The position numbers and the translations under genes are program-made. The notes beneath the pieces are model-generated. The model saw only the letters and a list, made by a program, of their open reading frames with translations, was not told where the DNA came from and did no database searches. Positions 1 to 8,139 of a DNA stretch of 21,031 nt are shown here, piece after piece. This DNA comes from CAZOZP01 sp964584325 (GTDB lineage: Bacteria; Bacteroidota; Ignavibacteria; Ignavibacteriales; Melioribacteraceae), in assembly GCA_964584325.1 (NCBI GenBank), contig CAZOZP010000057.1:1-21031 (forward strand), written 5' to 3'. Positions within the stretch are counted from its first letter, which is position 1. Every line of letters starts with the position of its first letter.

Positions 1-58
1 TTCTTTGCAATGGTATTAAGTGATAAAGATTTTCTAACGAATAATTTGGGTTTAATGA

Positions 59-1741
59 TTATCTTGTAAGTTTTTTGTATTTAATTCTATGAGGAATTTC
101 AGCTTTATTGCCAAGACGTTCTTTTCTGTTCTCTTCATAGTCGGAGAAGTTTCCTTCAAACCATACTACCTTACTGTCGCCTTCAAAAGCCAGAATATGT
201 GTACAAATTCTGTCTAAGAACCATCTGTCGTGACTAATTACTACAGCGCATCCGGCAAAATTAAGAAGACCTTCTTCGAGCGCACGCATTGTATTAACAT
301 CAAGATCGTTTGTTGGTTCATCGAGAAGAATGACATTTGCGCCTGATTTAAGCATCAGTGCAAGATGAACTCTGTTTCTTTCCCCGCCGGAAAGAACAGA
401 AACTTTTTTTTGTTGATCAGAGCCTGTAAAATTGAACTGAGCCACATAAGCTCTTGAATTTATTTGTCTTGTGCCCACCTGCATTATATCGTTGCCGCCT
501 GATACCAATTCCCATATAGATTTATCGGTATTCAGTATTTCGCGGCTCTGGTCAACGTAAGCAAGTTCAACTGTTTCTCCTACTGAAAATGTTCCTTTAT
601 CAGGAGTTTCTTTTCCTGTAATCATCTTAAAAAGGGTTGTTTTTCCGGCACCATTAGGTCCAATAACACCCACGATCCCTCCGGGGGGGAGGGCAAAGCT
701 TAGGTCTTCAATCAGGATATTATCTGCGTATGCCTTAAAAATATTGTTGGCTTCAATCACTTTGTTGCCTAGTCGCGGACCGGCGGGAATGTATAGTTCA
801 AGTTCTTTCTGCTGTTTTTCGTTTTCTTCCTTTAAAAGAGATTCATAAGAGTTTATTCTTGCTTTTGATTTTGCATGCCTTCCTTTGGGCGACATTCTGA
901 TCCAGTCAAGTTCTCGCTGAAGAGTTTTCTGTCTGTGCGATTCCGATTTCTCTTCGAGTTTAAGGCGGTTTTGTTTCTGCTCAAGCCAGGAGGAGTAGTT
1001 TCCTTTCCAGGGTATTCCTTCTCCTCTGTCTAATTCAAGTATCCAGCCTGCAACATTATCAAGGAAATATCTATCGTGTGTTACAGCAATAACAGTTCCC
1101 GGATATCGGTTCAGTTCTGCTTCAAGCCAGGCTATTGTTTCTGCATCAAGGTGGTTTGTAGGTTCATCAAGAAGAAGAATATCCGGCTTCTGCAAGAGAA
1201 GTCTGCATAAAGCAACACGTCTTTTTTCTCCTCCGGAGATTACTTTAACAAGTGTATCAGGGGGCGGACAACCGAGAACGTCCATAGACATTTCAAGTTT
1301 TGAATCCAGGTCCCATGCTCCCAGCGCATCAAGTTTGTCTTGAACTTTCCCTTGTCTTTCAAGAAGATCATTCATCTCGTCATCAGTCATTTCTTCAGCA
1401 AATTTAGCATTTATCTCATCATATTCTTTAAGAGCATCAACAATTTCCTGTACTCCTTCTTCAACTATTTCTCTTACTGTTTTGTTTTCGTCAAGCTGCG
1501 GTTCCTGTTCAAGATATCCGATAGTATATCCGGGTGATACAGCCGTTTCTCCGTTGAAATCTTTATCGACGCCGGCAAGTATTCTAAGCAGGGAACTTTT
1601 GCCGGAACCGTTTAGACCTAAAACTCCGATCTTGGCACCGTAGAAATAGGAAAGGTAAATATCTTTTAATATAGGCTTCTTGTCATAAAACTTGCTTACG
1701 CCAATCATAGAGTAAATTATTTTATTCGGTTCGTTGCTCAT
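59..1741 (-). CDS. ettA: Energy-dependent translational throttle protein EttA (ABC-F ATPase)
   Basis: The 560-residue product has two ABC ATPase domains and no membrane segment, the layout of ABC-F proteins. Domain 1 shows Walker A GLNGSGKSS near residue 42, signature SGGEKRRVALC and Walker B ILLLDEPTNHLD. Domain 2 shows GPNGAGKTT, SGGERNRVHLAL and VILLDEPTNDLD. A charged linker rich in K, E and R joins them. Length and the N-terminal layout match EttA (about 555 residues), a cytoplasmic factor that binds the ribosomal E site and links translation to the ATP/ADP ratio; that role is from family knowledge. CCGGAG lies five bases before the ATG. The gene follows the lytic transglycosylase gene by 27 bases, so the two are probably cotranscribed. 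Assignment to EttA rather than another ABC-F member rests on length and linker pattern. Confidence 0.93.
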   Translation of the reverse strand: MSNEPNKIIYSMIGVSKFYDKKPILKDIYLSYFYGAKIGVLGLNGSGKSSLLRILAGVDKDFNGETAVSPGYTIGYLEQEPQLDENKTVREIVEEGVQEIVDALKEYDEINAKFAEEMTDDEMNDLLERQGKVQDKLDALGAWDLDSKLEMSMDVLGCPPPDTLVKVISGGEKRRVALCRLLLQKPDILLLDEPTNHLDAETIAWLEAELNRYPGTVIAVTHDRYFLDNVAGWILELDRGEGIPWKGNYSSWLEQKQNRLKLEEKSESHRQKTLQRELDWIRMSPKGRHAKSKARINSYESLLKEENEKQQKELELYIPAGPRLGNKVIEANNIFKAYADNILIEDLSFALPPGGIVGVIGPNGAGKTTLFKMITGKETPDKGTFSVGETVELAYVDQSREILNTDKSIWELVSGGNDIMQVGTRQINSRAYVAQFNFTGSDQQKKVSVLSGGERNRVHLALMLKSGANVILLDEPTNDLDVNTMRALEEGLLNFAGCAVVISHDRWFLDRICTHILAFEGDSKVVWFEGNFSDYEENRKERLGNKAEIPHRIKYKKLTR

Positions 1742-1768
1742 TAAAACTCCGGTTTCATTTTAATAAAA

Positions 1769-2731
1769 TTAGTCTTCTTTTCCATAAAGGTATATACTGC
1801 CCGAGTCAGGTATATTAATTGTATAACTCTTACCTGCAGATACGGGAAGAGTTGTATCGCGCAGCCAGGGATTAAATCTTTTTAGAAGCTTATAGGAAAT
1901 TCTGTGTTCCTTGGAAAAATCTATCAGGCTTTTAACGCTTTGATCAACAGTAACTTCTTTTGTTCTGAAAGGAGGATAAAGATCTTCGGGTTTCAGGTTA
2001 TAGCCGTAATCTCTCGGATTTTCCATAATTATTTTAGCTGCCGCTATTCTGAATACATATCTTGAAGTTTCATCGTTTAGAAGAAGGTCATAATAATTAT
2101 ATTCTTTTTGTCTGTTCTGCTGGCGTTCAACTCCTGCCTGACCCATATTGTAAGAGGCAGCGGCCATTGCCCAGGAGCCGTATTTGTTGTAGGAATCCTT
2201 TAGATATTGACAAGCGGCTTCGGTGGATTTTTCAAGGTGATATCTTTCATCAACAAATTTGTTTATCTCGAGTCCGTATATCTTTCCGGTAGCTTCCATG
2301 AATTGCCAGAAGCCGGAAGCTCCTTTAGGAGAAACAGCATTGCTTAAATTGCTCTCAATAACGGATAAATATTTCATATCATCAGGTATCCCGTTTTTCT
2401 CGAGAATAGGTTCTATTACGGGGAAAAACCTGGCGGCACGTTTGAAATAAAGAAGTGTTAATGAATGCCTGTACATTGTTACAATCATTTCATTGTCGAG
2501 CCTCTCATATACTTCAATATCATGAAGCGGAAGATCTTCTCCGCAGAACTTAACATTGTTCGGGATACCGGGGGCAATAACTATGTGAGCATCAGGAACC
2601 TGTTCAGATGGTGCACCGGCATTAATTTCCGGATTTCCTGAAAGCGACATATAAACTAATACTGAAGCAGCTGTAAAAACTACCGCTGAAAAAGAAATTA
2701 CAAGGGGTTTTATTAAAAATTTATTTAACAT
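1769..2731 (-). CDS. Membrane-anchored lytic murein transglycosylase (MltD/SLT type)
   Basis: The 320-residue protein starts with a hydrophobic signal or anchor (about residues 8-30), so it probably acts in the periplasm. Residues about 112-225 form a lysozyme-like SLT domain: IPDDMKYLSVIESNLS carries the likely catalytic Glu126, followed by SPKGASGFWQFM, then AACQYLKDSYNKYG and MAAASYNMGQAGV. These are the usual blocks of family-1 transglycosylases, which cleave the glycan strand and leave 1,6-anhydroMurNAc ends. The C-terminal stretch (about 265-312) resembles a degenerate LysM, as in MltD. GAGAGG precedes the ATG by six bases. The gene is divergent from the SPOR-domain protein at 2866 and upstream of ettA. 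A glycan-cleaving enzyme beside a glycan-binding SPOR protein suggests a cell-wall theme; that link is inference. Confidence 0.88.
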   Translation of the reverse strand: MLNKFLIKPLVISFSAVVFTAASVLVYMSLSGNPEINAGAPSEQVPDAHIVIAPGIPNNVKFCGEDLPLHDIEVYERLDNEMIVTMYRHSLTLLYFKRAARFFPVIEPILEKNGIPDDMKYLSVIESNLSNAVSPKGASGFWQFMEATGKIYGLEINKFVDERYHLEKSTEAACQYLKDSYNKYGSWAMAAASYNMGQAGVERQQNRQKEYNYYDLLLNDETSRYVFRIAAAKIIMENPRDYGYNLKPEDLYPPFRTKEVTVDQSVKSLIDFSKEHRISYKLLKRFNPWLRDTTLPVSAGKSYTINIPDSGSIYLYGKED

Positions 2732-2771
2732 ATTTGCCTCTCATTCGAAAATAAAACAGGAATTTATAAGG

Positions 2772-2779
2772 CAAAGATA
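2772..2779 (-). promoter_or_regulatory. Candidate -7 element (TATCTTTG) for the transglycosylase-ettA unit
   Basis: On the minus strand TATCTTTG matches exactly the Bacteroidota -7 consensus TAnnTTTG. It lies about 40 bases upstream of the ATG at 2731, leaving a short leader with a GAGAGG ribosome site. No clean TTTG -33 element is seen 19-21 bases upstream, so support is partial. Confidence 0.4.
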
Positions 2780-2865
2780 ATAATGTAGCGGATTATTTAA
2801 AGTTAAAAGAAAAAAAATATCCAAAATTCTTTATTTTTAAGTAGATGTTATTCGGTTATTATTTA

Positions 2866-4215
2866 ATGAACAGATTGCAGAACATATTACTGATTGTTTC
2901 GATTTTGTGCTTAGTAGCTTTAAATTCATCCTTTGCGCAGAAGAAAAGTGATTTAACCGGGAAGGTTTCTCTCGGAGCAGAAACAGGAATGTCGTTTTTC
3001 ACATCTGATTATAAGGAAAATAAACCCGGGTATAATTTCCGTCTGTCTTTGGGATATAATTTCGATAATAAGAATATCGGAATAATGGGTATGAAACTTA
3101 GTCTGGCAGCAGTTAAAGTATTTGCGGAGGATAAAAATGCTGCAGTTCCGAAAATATCATCTTCTCTATACTTAATTGGTACTACTATCGAATACGGTAC
3201 AATTATCGCCGGATTCCATCCTTACGCCGCAGCCGGTGTTAATTTTTTACTGTTTGAACCTATGACCGCTTCAGGAGAAAAATTAAACGGAAACAGATTA
3301 AAACAATATAATAAAACCGATTTGGTTTACACTGCAGAGTTAGGATTAAAATATTACATTCAGGAAAATCTGGCTTTATTTGCAAATTACAATTTGTATT
3401 TCAGCAGTACAGACAGACTTGATGATATAAATCTGGGTGGTGATAAAGACAGATTCAGCACAGTTAATATTGGAATTTCATATTTGTTCGGGGTAGTGAA
3501 GGATGCTGATAAAGACGGTATTCCTGATGATGAAGATAAATGTCCGGATACACCGGCTAATATCGAAACCGATTGCTTTGGATGTCCGGCGGATAAGGAT
3601 TTAGACGGAGTACCGGATTATCTTGATAAGTGTACCGACACACCATACGGAGCAAGGGTTGATGCTGATGGCTGTCCGAAGGATTCTGACGGAGACGGAG
3701 TTCCTGATTTTATTGATAAGTGTCCGGATACTTTACCTTATACAGTTGTGGATGAAAGGGGCTGTGACAAAAATGCATTGCAGGCAAGACCTTACGAAGT
3801 ACCGCAGCCGGAGATAAACAAACCGGTTGAAGAAAATCAGATTCTGACCGAAACGAACGACAAAGGCAGCAAAAAAAATTCGGCAGTCGGGAAGAATGAA
3901 GGTTTTCTTACTGTTACATCAGATGAATCAGGAAGAAAGATAAATTCTGAAGATTACAGACAGGATAAGGAAATTAAAATAAGCGGTAATATCTTTTATG
4001 ACGGCAGTATGTATTGCCTGCAGCACTCCGCCTGGAAGACAAAAGCCAAAGCGGAAAAAGTTATGAAGGATTTAAGGCTGTTGGGAATTGATGCATTCGT
4101 AGTAAAGGCAGAATTAAAGGAAAAAGGAGGTGCCTGGTTTAGAGTAAGAACCGGATGCTTCAGGTCTTTGGAAGAGGCAAGAGACTTTCTATATAAATAC
4201 AGAAGCTTATTTTAA
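2866..4215 (+). CDS. Outer-membrane beta-barrel protein with TSP3 repeats and C-terminal SPOR domain
   Basis: A signal peptide (MNRLQNILLIVSILCLV... ending in SSFAQ) precedes a region with alternating hydrophobic residues and glycines of OmpA/OmpW-like barrels (to about residue 210). Three calcium-binding thrombospondin type-3 repeats follow, with motifs DADKDGIPDDEDKCPDTP, DKDLDGVPDYLDKCTDTP and DSDGDGVPDFIDKCPDTL. After a low-complexity linker the last 70 residues form a SPOR domain (YCLQHSAWKTKAKAEKV to ARDFLYKY). SPOR domains bind peptidoglycan stripped of stem peptides, so the protein could tether outer membrane to wall. Barrel-TSP3 proteins usually end in an OmpA_C domain; here SPOR takes that place. 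I chose the ATG at 2866 because it gives a cleaner signal peptide; an in-frame ATG at 2845 would add seven residues. No ribosome site is evident at either. The stop overlaps the following kinase start by one base. Confidence 0.85.
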   Translation: MNRLQNILLIVSILCLVALNSSFAQKKSDLTGKVSLGAETGMSFFTSDYKENKPGYNFRLSLGYNFDNKNIGIMGMKLSLAAVKVFAEDKNAAVPKISSSLYLIGTTIEYGTIIAGFHPYAAAGVNFLLFEPMTASGEKLNGNRLKQYNKTDLVYTAELGLKYYIQENLALFANYNLYFSSTDRLDDINLGGDKDRFSTVNIGISYLFGVVKDADKDGIPDDEDKCPDTPANIETDCFGCPADKDLDGVPDYLDKCTDTPYGARVDADGCPKDSDGDGVPDFIDKCPDTLPYTVVDERGCDKNALQARPYEVPQPEINKPVEENQILTETNDKGSKKNSAVGKNEGFLTVTSDESGRKINSEDYRQDKEIKISGNIFYDGSMYCLQHSAWKTKAKAEKVMKDLRLLGIDAFVVKAELKEKGGAWFRVRTGCFRSLEEARDFLYKYRSLF

Positions 4216-7200
4216 TGAGAAAAAAAACAGCAATATTTATAGGATTATTTGTTTCATTGCTGGCCGGTATTTGTTACGGACAGGATTTCCGGGTTATTAA
4301 TCCGAAATTTCAGAGAATTACAATTGATCAGGGGCTGTCGCAAAACTCAATTCAGAAAATACTGCAGTCACCTCGCGGATTTATGTGGATTGCAACAAAA
4401 GACGGATTGAACAGATACGACGGTTACAAATTTGAGACTTACAGAAAATCCGCTAAATCAGAAATCAGCCTTTCAGATAATTTTATTGAGACAATATTTT
4501 TTGATTCAAAAGGTATTCTGTGGATTGGTACAAACAGCGGGGGGCTGGATAAATTTGACATCGAGAATAAAAAAATTGTCAATATTCGTCTTCAATGTAA
4601 AATTAGTAATACTCCTGCCAGAGAAATCAGAGATATAATTGAAGATAAATCAGGTTATTTATGGATATCTACTAACGGATGCGGACTTTTCCGATATAAC
4701 CTGAAAGACGGAAGTTATCAAAATTTTATGGTAGAGATTCCTGAAGAAGAAAACACTCCTGAAAATCAAAGAGTTCTAAGACCAAGTTATAATTTTATAA
4801 GAAATATCAGCATTGATAAAAATGGTACTATCCTCATCGGAACAAACCGAAAAGGAATGTTCGAACTTAAAGACGGGAAATTTCAAAGGAATCCGCGCTT
4901 CAAGGCTCTTAACGACAAAATTATTACCACGCAGCTTATAGATAAAACAGGAAGGCTGTGGATTGGCACTACGGCAGGTCTTTTTGTTTTCGGGGAAACC
5001 GGCAACAGAACATATCAAATAAATCATACAGACAAGAAAAGCATTTCCAGTAATTTCATAAATAAAATACATGAAGATTCAGCCGGAAGAATTTGGATTG
5101 CAACAGCAAATGGGCTTGATATTTATTTTGACAGGGAAGACGATTTTATAACTTTCCGAAACGATCCGGCGGATAACACAAGTCTTAGTTTTAATAATAT
5201 TTCTGACTTGTATGAAGATAAAGAAGGCCTGCTCTGGATAGGAACTGCTGAAAACGGAATCAACAAACTGAAAATACATAATATCAGATTCAGGCATTTT
5301 ATTAATCAACCTTCAAATAACGGACTTCTTAATAATAAAATTGCCAGAGCAGTATTTCAATATAATGACAGATTCATTCTTGTGGGTACTCTTGGAGGAG
5401 ACCTTTTTGAAATAGATAAGTTAACAGGGGAAAGACGGCTGCTGATAAAAAACGAAGATATACAGAATGATTACAGCAGTAATTCAGTAACATCAATAGT
5501 TCGTGACAATAATGGCTATTTCTGGATGGGAACCTGGGAGAGAGGTCTTTATAAATTCAGAATCGATTCTGTATCCAGAGAAGTAAAAAATCTTGAAAAT
5601 GTTGATTTGCCGGAAGATTTTCCCGGAAGACTTGTTCAAACAGTATTTTTTGATTCCAGGGGCAGGTTTTTTGTCGGGGGAAACAGGTTAATGGTATATT
5701 ATCCCGACGGGAAATTTGTTATTCTGAAATATATTCCGGAAAATCCGAATAGTCTTCCTGATTACAGAGTTCAAAGCAAAGGTATTGCTGAAGACCGTGA
5801 AGGAAATATCTGGATTGGTACATGGAACGGCATGGCAAAAATTGAACTTCCTGAAAACTCAGATGATGCTGTTGCTGGAAAAGGTATCCGGATTACAAAA
5901 TTTACGGAAAACGAAACAGAAAGAAAGATATCAGATAACCGGATAATTTCGATTCAGGTAACTAATGACAATGTAGTATGGGCCGGGACGTACGGCGGCG
6001 GATTAAATAAAATTGAATCTGCCGGAACTGATAAATTCAGAATAACTCACTACGATGAAGAAGACGGATTGTCTAACAACGTAATTTATGCAATACTGGA
6101 AGACAATGAAGGAAAGCTTTGGGTTTCTACTAATAAAGGTATTTCAAAATTTGATCCGCAAAACGGAAGTTTTGTAAATTATGAAGAGAGCGACGGATTA
6201 CAAAGTAACCGGTTTTATTGGGGCGCCGCATTTAAAAGCAATAAAGGAGAAATGATTTTCGGCGGTACTAACGGACTTACGTCATTCTTTCCTGAAAAAG
6301 TAACCAATTCGAAATTTAATCCGGCACTTTATATCACCGGTATAAGTATTATGAATAATCCTATCATATCTGAAAAGGATATCAGTTTTATCAAGGAAAT
6401 AAATGTTGCCCACGACAGTAATTTTATCCGTTTGGAATTTTCTTCGCTGGATTTTATGAATCCTTCAAAAAATAAATACAAATACAAAATGGAAGGTTTG
6501 GATAAAGATTGGGTGGACGCAGGCAACAGAAATTATGCCTACTACACTGACCTAAAAGGCGGCAGCTATATATTCAGAGTAAAAGCCAGCAATAATGATG
6601 GTATTTGGAGCTCCGAAGAAATAGCTCTTATTGTTAATGTTTCAACTCCTTGGTGGGAAACCTGGTTTTTCAGGATTTTTGTGGTTCTATTAATTTCACT
6701 GATTGTTTTCGTAATATTTAAAACCAGATTGAATATAATCAATAGTCATAATGCTCAGTTACGCAATGAAATTGAAAACCGAAAGAAAATTGAGGAAGAT
6801 TTAATTATTGCACGCGATAAGGCTGAAAAATCAGATAAACTTAAATCGGAATTTCTGGCTCAGATTTCGCACGAAATTCGCACTCCGGTTAATGCCATTA
6901 TGAGTTTTACTTCGCTTCTGAGAACCGATCTTGAAGAGAATGTAAACGACGATTTGAAGGAAGTATTCTTTATGATAGAAAACGGTGGACGCAGACTGAT
7001 AAGAACAATAGATCTTCTTGTTAATATGTCTGAACTTCAGACCGGGTCTTATGATGCATCTTTTGAAAAAATATCATTGTTAAAGGATGTAATTGAGCCG
7101 ATAATGAAGGACTATATAACGGCAGCTTCAAAAAAAGGGTTGTTATTAAATTTAAACTTCAGTGCGGAAAATGATTTAATTCTTGCAGATGATTACACGG

Positions 7201-7529
7201 TTACACAAATTTTTTCCAATCTGATAGATAATGCCATTAAATACACTCCATCAGGCCTGGTTGAAATTAGTGTTTATAACATTGGCAATGAATTAATTGC
7301 TGAAGTAAAGGATACCGGAATTGGTATTTCAGAAGAATATGGAAAAAATCTTTTTATGCCGTTTACTCAGGAAGAGCAGGGCTACACAAGGAAATACGAA
7401 GGAAACGGTTTAGGGTTAGCTTTGGTTAAGAAATACTGCGATTTGAATCATTGTAATATTAGTGTGGAAAGTAAAAAAAATTCGGGGTCAATTTTCACTG
7501 TTTGTTTCAAATCGGCCCCGAAAGAATAA
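4215..7529 (+). CDS. Sensor histidine kinase with periplasmic Reg_prop beta-propellers and Y_Y_Y domain
   Basis: The protein has 1104 residues. A signal peptide (about 1-22) leads into many repeated blocks of the form GxxWIGTxxGGLxxF, the Reg_prop blades that form two seven-bladed propellers (to about 690). A Y_Y_Y domain (about 700-810, ending FRVKASNNDGIWSSE) precedes one membrane helix (about 816-838). The cytoplasmic part has a short coiled coil, a HisKA domain with FLAQISHEIRTP (phospho-acceptor His886), and a HATPase_c domain with N box NLIDNAIKY (Asn1006), DTGIGIS (Asp1033), and GNGLGLALVKKYC. It thus senses outside and autophosphorylates inside. Unlike Bacteroides hybrid systems it has no receiver and no AraC-type HTH, and no response regulator gene lies in the window. 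The start ATG overlaps the TAA of the SPOR gene (TAATG), implying translational coupling. The ligand is unknown. Confidence 0.92.
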   Translation: MRKKTAIFIGLFVSLLAGICYGQDFRVINPKFQRITIDQGLSQNSIQKILQSPRGFMWIATKDGLNRYDGYKFETYRKSAKSEISLSDNFIETIFFDSKGILWIGTNSGGLDKFDIENKKIVNIRLQCKISNTPAREIRDIIEDKSGYLWISTNGCGLFRYNLKDGSYQNFMVEIPEEENTPENQRVLRPSYNFIRNISIDKNGTILIGTNRKGMFELKDGKFQRNPRFKALNDKIITTQLIDKTGRLWIGTTAGLFVFGETGNRTYQINHTDKKSISSNFINKIHEDSAGRIWIATANGLDIYFDREDDFITFRNDPADNTSLSFNNISDLYEDKEGLLWIGTAENGINKLKIHNIRFRHFINQPSNNGLLNNKIARAVFQYNDRFILVGTLGGDLFEIDKLTGERRLLIKNEDIQNDYSSNSVTSIVRDNNGYFWMGTWERGLYKFRIDSVSREVKNLENVDLPEDFPGRLVQTVFFDSRGRFFVGGNRLMVYYPDGKFVILKYIPENPNSLPDYRVQSKGIAEDREGNIWIGTWNGMAKIELPENSDDAVAGKGIRITKFTENETERKISDNRIISIQVTNDNVVWAGTYGGGLNKIESAGTDKFRITHYDEEDGLSNNVIYAILEDNEGKLWVSTNKGISKFDPQNGSFVNYEESDGLQSNRFYWGAAFKSNKGEMIFGGTNGLTSFFPEKVTNSKFNPALYITGISIMNNPIISEKDISFIKEINVAHDSNFIRLEFSSLDFMNPSKNKYKYKMEGLDKDWVDAGNRNYAYYTDLKGGSYIFRVKASNNDGIWSSEEIALIVNVSTPWWETWFFRIFVVLLISLIVFVIFKTRLNIINSHNAQLRNEIENRKKIEEDLIIARDKAEKSDKLKSEFLAQISHEIRTPVNAIMSFTSLLRTDLEENVNDDLKEVFFMIENGGRRLIRTIDLLVNMSELQTGSYDASFEKISLLKDVIEPIMKDYITAASKKGLLLNLNFSAENDLILADDYTVTQIFSNLIDNAIKYTPSGLVEISVYNIGNELIAEVKDTGIGISEEYGKNLFMPFTQEEQGYTRKYEGNGLGLALVKKYCDLNHCNISVESKKNSGSIFTVCFKSAPKE

Positions 7530-7554
7530 TTTATATTTCTGAATTGATGCTATT

Positions 7555-7962
7555 TCAGCTAATCCCCTTCGACTTAAAAAATTCGCTGTATGCTTTATCT
7601 GTTTTCATGATATGATTTGTCAGCCAGTCTTTCAGGAAAGCTCCTACTTCGGTAGAGATTGTAAGAGATCCGTTTTGTCTGTTTTTGTCCAGTTCCATAA
7701 CCTTTTTAACAAAGTCAGCATGTTCTTTTTTGTGTGAAAGCAAAGCAGGATATTTATGTTGCTGCATTATTTTTTCTTCTTCAGAAAAATGATATTTTGT
7801 ATAGTTTACGAGTTCCTCAAAGATAAGATCTATTATTTCACGTCCCTTCCCCGCCATTCTGGCATCAAAAAGATCGTTTATAAGACTTATCAGCTTTTTA
7901 TGATGGTTATCGAACGTTTTATTGCTAACGCTAAGTTTATCGGTCCAGCTTATTAAAGGCAT
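7555..7962 (-). CDS. Bacteriohemerythrin (non-haem di-iron O2-binding protein)
   Basis: This 135-residue single-domain protein has the full hemerythrin ligand set: His21 (DNHHKKL), His58 and Glu62 (YHFSEEE), His77 and His81 (SHKKEH), and His117 with Asp122 (NHIMKTDKAY). A tryptophan near the N terminus (ISWTDKL) is also typical. Such proteins bind oxygen, or sometimes NO, at a di-iron centre in the cytoplasm and may serve O2 storage, delivery or sensing. A strong GGAGG sits about five bases before the ATG, suggesting good expression. The gene converges on the kinase gene with 25 bases between and no convincing terminator there. A second hemerythrin lies at 17019-17423. Confidence 0.93.
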   Translation of the reverse strand: MPLISWTDKLSVSNKTFDNHHKKLISLINDLFDARMAGKGREIIDLIFEELVNYTKYHFSEEEKIMQQHKYPALLSHKKEHADFVKKVMELDKNRQNGSLTISTEVGAFLKDWLTNHIMKTDKAYSEFFKSKGIS

Positions 7963-8139
7963 ATTTCCTCCGGGTTAAATTTACAAGTGTATTATCGTTA
8001 ATTTTAATTGGGGGTTAAGAAGTACAAACAATTTAATATTATAATTTTGCCGAATAAAATAATTCGATTAGTTAAACCGGCTCAATAATTACAAAAATCA
8101 TTTGAAAATCTGTATATACTTTTAAATATTGAGGTTTAT

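Noticed and set aside
1340..1537. Plus-strand reading frame of 65 codons inside ettA
   Set aside because: It is antisense to a strongly conserved ABC-F gene; the product is Phe/Ile/Ser-rich as expected from reverse-strand reading and has no ribosome site.
4215..7529. Hybrid two-component system (HTCS) as in Bacteroides
   Set aside because: The N-terminal layout fits, but there is no receiver or AraC HTH after the ATPase domain, so it is an ordinary sensor kinase.
7530..7554. Terminator between the kinase and hemerythrin genes
   Set aside because: CTGAA and TTCAG can form about five AT-rich pairs, but the stem is weak and there is no proper T run.
8042..8049. TAATTTTG as promoter -7 element for the T9SS cargo gene
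   Set aside because: It matches TAnnTTTG, but there is no TTTG at the expected distance upstream and the leader would be long; AT-rich sequence makes chance matches likely.
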